Shown here piece after piece: positions 24,854-29,025 of a DNA stretch of 29,025 bases. The DNA comes from an uncultured bacterium. GTDB taxonomy: Bacteria; Planctomycetota; UBA1135; GCA-002686595. The notes beneath the pieces are model-generated. The model did not search any database and had not been told where the DNA came from. It saw nothing but the letters and a program-made list of their open reading frames with translations. The position numbers and the translations under genes are program-made. The stretch spans positions 1 through 29,025 of the forward strand of contig CADEGS010000030.1 in NCBI GenBank assembly GCA_902826945.1, in the 5' to 3' direction. Every line of letters begins with the position of its first letter. Position 1 is the stretch's first letter.

Positions 24854-25419
24854 TTCGCGCGCTCGACGAAGTGCCCGTCGCGCGTGTCGATGCGCACGCG
24901 CTCGCCCGCCTCGACGTAGGAGGGCACCTGCACCTCGATCCCGGTCTCGAGCTTGGCGCGCTTGAGCTGCGCCTGCGCCGTCGCGCCCTTGATCGCGGGA
25001 TCGGCCTCCGTCACGAGCAGGTCGACGGTGTTCGGGAGCTGGATGTCCACGATCCTCTCCTGCACGAGCTGGGCGCGCACGTCGGCGATGCCGTCCACGA
25101 GATAGCCCGTCTTCTCGCCCAGGTCGTCCTCGCCCAGGTCGAAGGGCTCGAAGGACTCGGCGTCCATGAAGTGCCAGCGCTTCCCGTCCTTGTAGAGATA
25201 GGTCACGGGGCGCAGCTCGACGTCCACCTCGGGGAACTTGTCCCCGGTGCGGATCGACTCGCTGATGAGCTGGCCGGTCAGCAGGTTGCGCAGCCTGGTG
25301 CGCGCGATCGTGCTGGCGCCGCGCGCCGTCGGCGAGGCGAAGGTCACGTCGACGATGATCATCGGCGCGTCCTTGTAGAGGATGCAGACGCCCTTCTTGA
25401 AGCTCGAGACCTCGATCAT
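24850..25419 (-). CDS. efpL: Elongation factor P-like protein (EfpL/YeiP type)
   Basis: A 189-residue three-domain EF-P family protein starting at ATG 25419; it helps ribosomes over difficult peptide bonds such as polyproline. The tip of the domain I loop reads SPTARGA (residues 29-35) with R33 at the tip. Canonical EF-P has a modified lysine in a PGKGQ-type loop or an arginine in PGRGQ. SPTARGA is the form I remember for E. coli YeiP/EfpL, which works without modification. The domain II/III motifs RTRLRNLLTG, WHFMDAESFEPFDL, LPNTVDLLVTEADPAIKGATA and LETGIEVQVPSYVEAGERVRIDTRDG are intact. Its ATG overlaps the mutM stop (ATGA). Whether the genome also has a canonical EF-P is not visible. The family is certain; the EfpL subtype is likely. 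Confidence 0.9.
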   Translation of the reverse strand: MIEVSSFKKGVCILYKDAPMIIVDVTFASPTARGASTIARTRLRNLLTGQLISESIRTGDKFPEVDVELRPVTYLYKDGKRWHFMDAESFEPFDLGEDDLGEKTGYLVDGIADVRAQLVQERIVDIQLPNTVDLLVTEADPAIKGATAQAQLKRAKLETGIEVQVPSYVEAGERVRIDTRDGHFVERAK

Positions 25420-26306
25420 GGGGCGGAGAGGATAGCCGGAGGCGGCCGCGAGCGCCGGCCCTGACCGGGGCCCGCGCGCGGGGCGCGCTGGCAGCGCGGG
25501 CAGACGTGCGTCCCGCGCTGGCCGACGACCAGGCGCCGGATGCGCGCGCCGCAGCGCCGGCAGGGCTGCCCCGTCCGGCCGTAGACCAGGAACTGGTGCT
25601 GGTAGCTGCCGGGGCGCCCCTCGGGGGTGCGGTAGAAGGCGTCGAAGCTCGAGCCCTCGCGCTCGATCGCCGCCTCGAGGATGCGCCGGATCGCGCCGTG
25701 GAGCGCGCGCGCCCGGGCGGGCGGGACGCGCTCCGAGCGCGCCAGCGGGTGCAGCCGCGCGCGGTGCAGCGCCTCGTCCACGTAGATGTTCCCGAGCCCG
25801 GCCAGGAAGGCCTGGTCGAGCAGGAGCGGCTTGAGCGCGCGCCGCCGCGCGGCGAGCTCGCGCGCCAGCCAGGCCGGCGTGAACTCCGGCCCCAGCGGCT
25901 CGGGGCCGAGCGCGCCGAGCAGCTCCTCCGGGCGCTCGCGGAAGAGGAAGCGGCCGAACTTGCGCACGTCGACGAAGTGCAGCACGCGCCCGTCGTCGAG
26001 CGCGCACGAGACGCGCGCGTAGGGTCCCGGATCGACGGAGGGCTCCTCGACGTGCAGGCGGCCGGTCATGCGCAGGTGCACGACCAGCGCGCCGGACGCC
26101 CGTCCGCCGCGCTCGAGGTCCAGGACGAGGAACTTCCCGCGCCGCCCGACCTCGCGCACGCGCGCGCCGCGGACGGCGCGCGCGAAGGCGGCCGGCTCGC
26201 CCCCCACCGAGCGCGCCCAGCGCACGCGCGCGGCCTCGATCGTGCGCCCGACGAGGCGCGGCCGGATCAGGCGGCGGACGGTCTCGACCTCGGGCAGCTC
26301 GGGCAC
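25416..26306 (-). CDS. mutM: Formamidopyrimidine-DNA glycosylase (MutM/Fpg)
   Basis: A 296-residue base-excision repair enzyme removing 8-oxoguanine and formamidopyrimidines, with AP lyase activity. The GTG start at 26306 is required, because the catalytic proline must be residue 2 (PELPEVETV follows directly); an upstream ATG at 26342 would bury it and lies inside a -10-like hexamer. E3, K58 (RRGKFLVL), LRMTGRL, the H2TH region (LLLDQAFLAGLGNIYVDEAL) and the C-terminal zinc finger C-x2-C...C-x2-C (CRRCGARI, HVCPRC) are complete. A basic Pro/Arg-rich tail of about 20 residues follows the finger. The stop overlaps the EfpL start. Confidence 0.96.
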   Translation of the reverse strand: MPELPEVETVRRLIRPRLVGRTIEAARVRWARSVGGEPAAFARAVRGARVREVGRRGKFLVLDLERGGRASGALVVHLRMTGRLHVEEPSVDPGPYARVSCALDDGRVLHFVDVRKFGRFLFRERPEELLGALGPEPLGPEFTPAWLARELAARRRALKPLLLDQAFLAGLGNIYVDEALHRARLHPLARSERVPPARARALHGAIRRILEAAIEREGSSFDAFYRTPEGRPGSYQHQFLVYGRTGQPCRRCGARIRRLVVGQRGTHVCPRCQRAPRAGPGQGRRSRPPPAILSAP

Positions 26307-26340
26307 GGCGGCTCGCGGCGCTCGCGCGCGGCGGCGCGCC

Positions 26341-26346
26341 ATCGTA
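26341..26346 (-). promoter_or_regulatory. Putative -10 element (TACGAT) of mutM-efpL
   Basis: On the minus strand TACGAT lies 34 bases before the mutM GTG and overlaps the upstream ATG that would otherwise extend the frame, which supports the GTG start. The same hexamer precedes the selenoprotein gene. Confidence 0.33.
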
Positions 26347-26355
26347 CGCGAGGCG

Positions 26356-27696
26356 TCAGCGGCCGTCGTCCTCGTCGCCGGGCGCCGGGGCCCCGGCCGC
26401 GCGCAGGTCGGCGCTGGCCTCGCCGCTCCAGCCCGCGAGCACGGCCAGGCGCGCGCGCGGCCCGTCCTGCGCGAGCACGACCACGCGGCGCGCCGGCGGG
26501 ACCGGCGTCACGAGCTCCTGCGCGTCGGAGCCTGGCCCGCGCAGCGTGATCGAGTCGTCGTCCGCCTGCACGTGCACCCACAGCGTGCCCGGCGGGACGC
26601 GCAGGCGCAGGAGCGGCTCGGCCTCGGGGACGACCGCCACGCGCCGCTCCTCGCCCGGGCGCAGCGCGAGCTCCAAGACGCGCTCGCGCACGCCGGAGAA
26701 GGGCGCCCCGACCAGGAGCCAGGCGCGGCCGGCGGGCATGCGGTGCGAGCCCTGCCCGAGGAAGAGCCAGCCTCCCTCGTGCAGCACGCGCACGCGCGCG
26801 TCCGCTCCTCCGGCGCCGCCGGTCGCCGGCTGCGGGACGAGCGCGGCGAGGCTCGCGAGCGACGCCGGCTCGGCGGCGGGCGGCTCGCCGAAGCGCACGG
26901 TCCACTCGCCGCTCGAGGGCAGGGTGGCGGGCTCGACCGGCGTCGCGCACGACCCGTCCTGCGCCGCGCGCAAGGAGATCGCGCCGTCGCGCCAGGCGAA
27001 GACGTCCGCGAGGGCCAGGCGGCCCGCGGCGTCCGGCACGAGCGGCTCGCTCCCGGAGCCGCCCTCGTAGCGCAGCGTCCCCGCCCGCGCGGGCTCGCCC
27101 GCGGGGTCGAGCCAGCGCACGACGGGCGCGCGCACGAGCGGCAGCCGCAGCTCCGCAATCCCCTGCAGGGTGCGCGCGGGGAGCGGGCCGAGGCTCGCGT
27201 GGCCGGGCGCCAGGATCTCGACCTCGGGGGAGTCCGCCTCCGGCGGGAAGTCGGCGATCCGGACCAGGCCGGCGGCGTCGCTCCGCGCCTCGACCGCCGG
27301 CGGCGCGTGGCGGCAGCTCTGGCGCGTGCGCACGAGCGCGCCCTCGATCGGGCGACCTTCCAGGTCGCACACGCGCAGCGCGAAGGGCTCGCGCGCGGGG
27401 AAGAGCCGCACGTCCTCGTCGAGCGCGGCGTGCCGCTCGGTGCTGCGGTAGCCGGAGCGGTGCAGGACGAGCTTCACGCCGCCCTCGCCGGCCAGCGCGA
27501 AGCCGCCGTCGGGGCCGCTCACGGTCGTCGCGACGAGCGCGCAGGGCTCGAAGCCCGCCTCGGTCCAGAGCTCGCAGCGCACGCCCTCGAGCGCCTCGCC
27601 GGTGGAGGCGTCGAGGACGCGGCCGCGGGCCTCCGCGCAGAAAGGAGCGAGCGGGGCGGCGGCTCCGAGCGCGAGCAGGGCGAGCGTCGCGAGCAC
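26356..27696 (-). CDS. Exported protein with carboxypeptidase-regulatory-like domains
   Basis: A 446-residue protein starting at GTG 27696 with a close GGGAGG ribosome binding site. It has a signal peptide (LATLALLALGAAAPLAPFCAEA) and then beta-sandwich repeats of the carboxypeptidase regulatory-like (CarboxypepD_reg/Big) type: GRVLDASTGEALEGVRCELW...GPDGGFAL, CDLEGRPIEGALVRTR...SDAAGLVRI, and WLDPAGEPARAGTL...DAAGRLAL. The C-terminal ~180 residues look like further beta strands without a recognisable enzyme motif. Such proteins usually sit at or outside the outer membrane and bind other proteins or sugars; no catalytic function is suggested. It lies 70 bases after the outer-membrane protein gene and 49 bases before mutM on the same strand. 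Confidence 0.7.
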   Translation of the reverse strand: MLATLALLALGAAAPLAPFCAEARGRVLDASTGEALEGVRCELWTEAGFEPCALVATTVSGPDGGFALAGEGGVKLVLHRSGYRSTERHAALDEDVRLFPAREPFALRVCDLEGRPIEGALVRTRQSCRHAPPAVEARSDAAGLVRIADFPPEADSPEVEILAPGHASLGPLPARTLQGIAELRLPLVRAPVVRWLDPAGEPARAGTLRYEGGSGSEPLVPDAAGRLALADVFAWRDGAISLRAAQDGSCATPVEPATLPSSGEWTVRFGEPPAAEPASLASLAALVPQPATGGAGGADARVRVLHEGGWLFLGQGSHRMPAGRAWLLVGAPFSGVRERVLELALRPGEERRVAVVPEAEPLLRLRVPPGTLWVHVQADDDSITLRGPGSDAQELVTPVPPARRVVVLAQDGPRARLAVLAGWSGEASADLRAAGAPAPGDEDDGR

Positions 27697-27766
27697 CGCT
27701 CCTCCCTACCCCCGCCCGCCGAGGCGGTCACCGGGCTCGGCTCGGCCCGCCGCGCTCCCCCCGGCC

Positions 27767-28705
27767 CTAGAACGACACGCCGAGCGACCAGCCCGCGATG
27801 TCGGGCCCGAAGATCCACGCTCCGCCGCAGCGCAAGGGCGGGATCCAGCCCCGGCGCGGCAGGGTCACGCCCAGGCCGAGCTCGTAGAGCTCGTCGAAGC
27901 CGAGCGAGGCGTCCTCGACCGCGTGGAAGCCGCTCCAGCCGGCGAAGGCGTCCCACTCCCAGCGCGAGCCCGGGAAGGGCGCCCCGAGCTCGGCGCGCGC
28001 CAGCGTGAACCAGCTCGTGTCGGCGCCCTCGCCGAAGGCCGAGGTGGTCTCGAAGATCTCCGTGCGCGCCACCGTGGCGCGCCCCGCGACGCCCCAGGCG
28101 AGCTTGCCCCTCGGGCGCGGGCGCTCGAGCGTCAGCGAGCCGGAGGTGACGAAGGCCCAGGCGTCCCAGTTCAGGAGCTCGCCGTCGGCGATCGGCTTCA
28201 CGTCGGCCGTGGCCGCGGCGTTGTAGCGCGCGTCGTTCTCGAGGTAGGCGAGCGCCAGCGCCGCGCCGGGCCGCAGGCCCCAGCCCTTGCCCAGCGGGAA
28301 GGTCCAGCCCAGGCCGACCTGCGCGCCGATCGCGAGCCAGTCCTCGCGCACGACCGAGCGCCCCGACGCGGTGTCGAGCGCGAAGCGATCGTCCGCCATC
28401 AGCACGCCGAGCACGCCCTCGAGCACCCAGCCGCGCCCGGGCCGCTCGCCGAGCGCGTGGCGCCAGGGCAGGCGCAGCGTGTCGAAGGTCGTGGCGTCGC
28501 TCGTCTCGTCGCCGTTGTCGATCCGGAAGCTGCCCGTGCTGATCTCGTCGGTGAGCGTCAGGAAGACCAGGCCCGACAGCAGGTCGGGCACGGGGTTCTC
28601 GTCGAGCTCGAGCGCGCCCTGCGCGTGCGCGCCCGCGGCGAGCAGCAGCGCGGCCAGGGACGCGCGCGGCCGGGAGCGACGCGGCTCCGCGCCCGGCCGG
28701 CTCAT
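27767..28705 (-). CDS. Predicted outer-membrane beta-barrel protein
   Basis: A 312-residue protein starting at ATG 28705, overlapping the DUF983 stop (ATGA). The signal peptide PRASLAALLLAAGAHAQG is clear. The remainder alternates short polar turns with amphipathic strands rich in Trp/Gly/Leu (VGLGWTFPLGKGWGLRPGAA, LAWGVAGRATVART, RWEWDAFAGWSGFH). It ends GWSLGVSF with a terminal phenylalanine, the usual insertion signal of outer-membrane barrels. I do not recognise a named family, and no plug or ligand motif is seen. It may be co-expressed with the DUF983 membrane protein. Confidence 0.68.
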   Translation of the reverse strand: MSRPGAEPRRSRPRASLAALLLAAGAHAQGALELDENPVPDLLSGLVFLTLTDEISTGSFRIDNGDETSDATTFDTLRLPWRHALGERPGRGWVLEGVLGVLMADDRFALDTASGRSVVREDWLAIGAQVGLGWTFPLGKGWGLRPGAALALAYLENDARYNAAATADVKPIADGELLNWDAWAFVTSGSLTLERPRPRGKLAWGVAGRATVARTEIFETTSAFGEGADTSWFTLARAELGAPFPGSRWEWDAFAGWSGFHAVEDASLGFDELYELGLGVTLPRRGWIPPLRCGGAWIFGPDIAGWSLGVSF

Positions 28706-29025
28706 CGCGCGGACTCCTCGCGCTCGGGCGCGCGCCCGGCAGGCGGCGGCGCGACCCAGGGCTCGGCGTTGATCACGTCGGTGCGGTACTCGACCGCGAC
28801 CCACAGCGCCTGCGAGTACGGCAGGAAGGCGTAGCAGAACGCGCCGACGATCGGCAGCGCGACGGCGGTCGAGAGGCCCGCGCTCCAGTCCGTGCCGATC
28901 CACACGAGCGCGATCACGAGCGCCGCGAAGACCTGCGTGACCGCCGCCGAGAGGTACATCGAGCCCGTCTGCGCCCCCTGCTCGCGCCGGAAGACGAGCC
29001 CGCAGACCGCGCAGCGCTCGCGCAG
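28702..29025 (-). CDS. DUF983-family membrane protein (5' end outside window)
   Basis: The frame is open to the window edge; 107 residues are visible. It has a CAVCG half zinc ribbon at the left edge of the visible part, the family phrase REQGAQTGSMYLS, two hydrophobic segments (VTQVFAALVIALVWIG, VALPIVGAFCYAFLP), and a soluble end APPPAGRAPEREESAR. This is the layout of DUF983 proteins: a zinc-ribbon-like N-terminus followed by two transmembrane helices. The family's role is unknown. The stop overlaps the ATG of the outer-membrane protein gene. Confidence 0.8.
   Translation of the reverse strand: MRERCAVCGLVFRREQGAQTGSMYLSAAVTQVFAALVIALVWIGTDWSAGLSTAVALPIVGAFCYAFLPYSQALWVAVEYRTDVINAEPWVAPPPAGRAPEREESAR

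Noticed and set aside
26307..26342. Earlier ATG start for mutM
   Set aside because: It would place 12 residues before the catalytic proline, which must be residue 2, and the ATG lies in a -10-like hexamer.

Overview
The window is about 29 kb of very GC-rich bacterial DNA (by eye above 70% G+C; alternating CG runs are everywhere and Ala/Arg/Leu/Glu codons dominate). It is densely packed with chromosomal housekeeping genes. I see no phage, insertion sequence, integrase, CRISPR array, rRNA or tRNA. The gene set points to a Gram-negative-type, high-GC, possibly planctomycetal lineage: exported cytochrome c and redoxin proteins with long accessory domains, a carboxypeptidase-regulatory-like protein, an outer-membrane beta-barrel candidate, GTG starts and an EfpL-type elongation factor. 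That placement is inference.

Layout. (1) Positions 1-6682, plus strand: the end of a membrane protein, then an AddB-like nuclease/inactive helicase and an AddA-like helicase-nuclease, all translationally coupled. Together they form a recombinational repair complex. (2) 6816-9451, plus: a Tat-exported cupin protein and a secreted di-heme cytochrome c peroxidase-like oxidoreductase, closed by a strong hairpin terminator. (3) 9526-12789: a redox island. Acylphosphatase and a thioredoxin-like protein run leftward; a second, ordinary CxxC TlpA-like protein runs rightward. The leftward thioredoxin-like gene is the main find. Its reading frame is interrupted by one UGA exactly at the first cysteine of the CxxC motif, and a SECIS-like hairpin with a GGUCU loop follows, so it is very probably a selenoprotein. 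(4) 12793-19552, minus: two compact runs. Threonine dehydratase-like, TrmJ-like, HutF and RNase Z-like genes come first, then cobalamin adenosyltransferase, MiaE-like and YihY-family genes. Nearly all neighbours overlap by four bases. (5) 19601-24845, plus: an orphan OmpR-type response regulator with a dihydrouridine synthase, a gene-free structured stretch, arginine decarboxylase with an overlapping SlyD-like FKBP, a second structured gene-free stretch, and a small unknown gene. (6) 24850-29025, minus: a partial DUF983 protein, an outer-membrane protein, a carboxypeptidase-regulatory-like protein, MutM and an EfpL-type translation factor.

Two organisational habits recur. One is four-base stop/start overlaps (GTGA or ATGA), ten in all. 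The other is TAnnnT hexamers very close to first-gene start codons that often lack a Shine-Dalgarno sequence, which suggests short-leader or leaderless transcripts. Several genes work on tRNA or translation (RNase Z-like, TrmJ-like, MiaE-like, Dus, EfpL), and several on thiol/redox or metal chemistry (selenoprotein, TlpA-like, cupin, di-heme cytochrome). All gene assignments come from reading motifs in the translations; no database search was possible.
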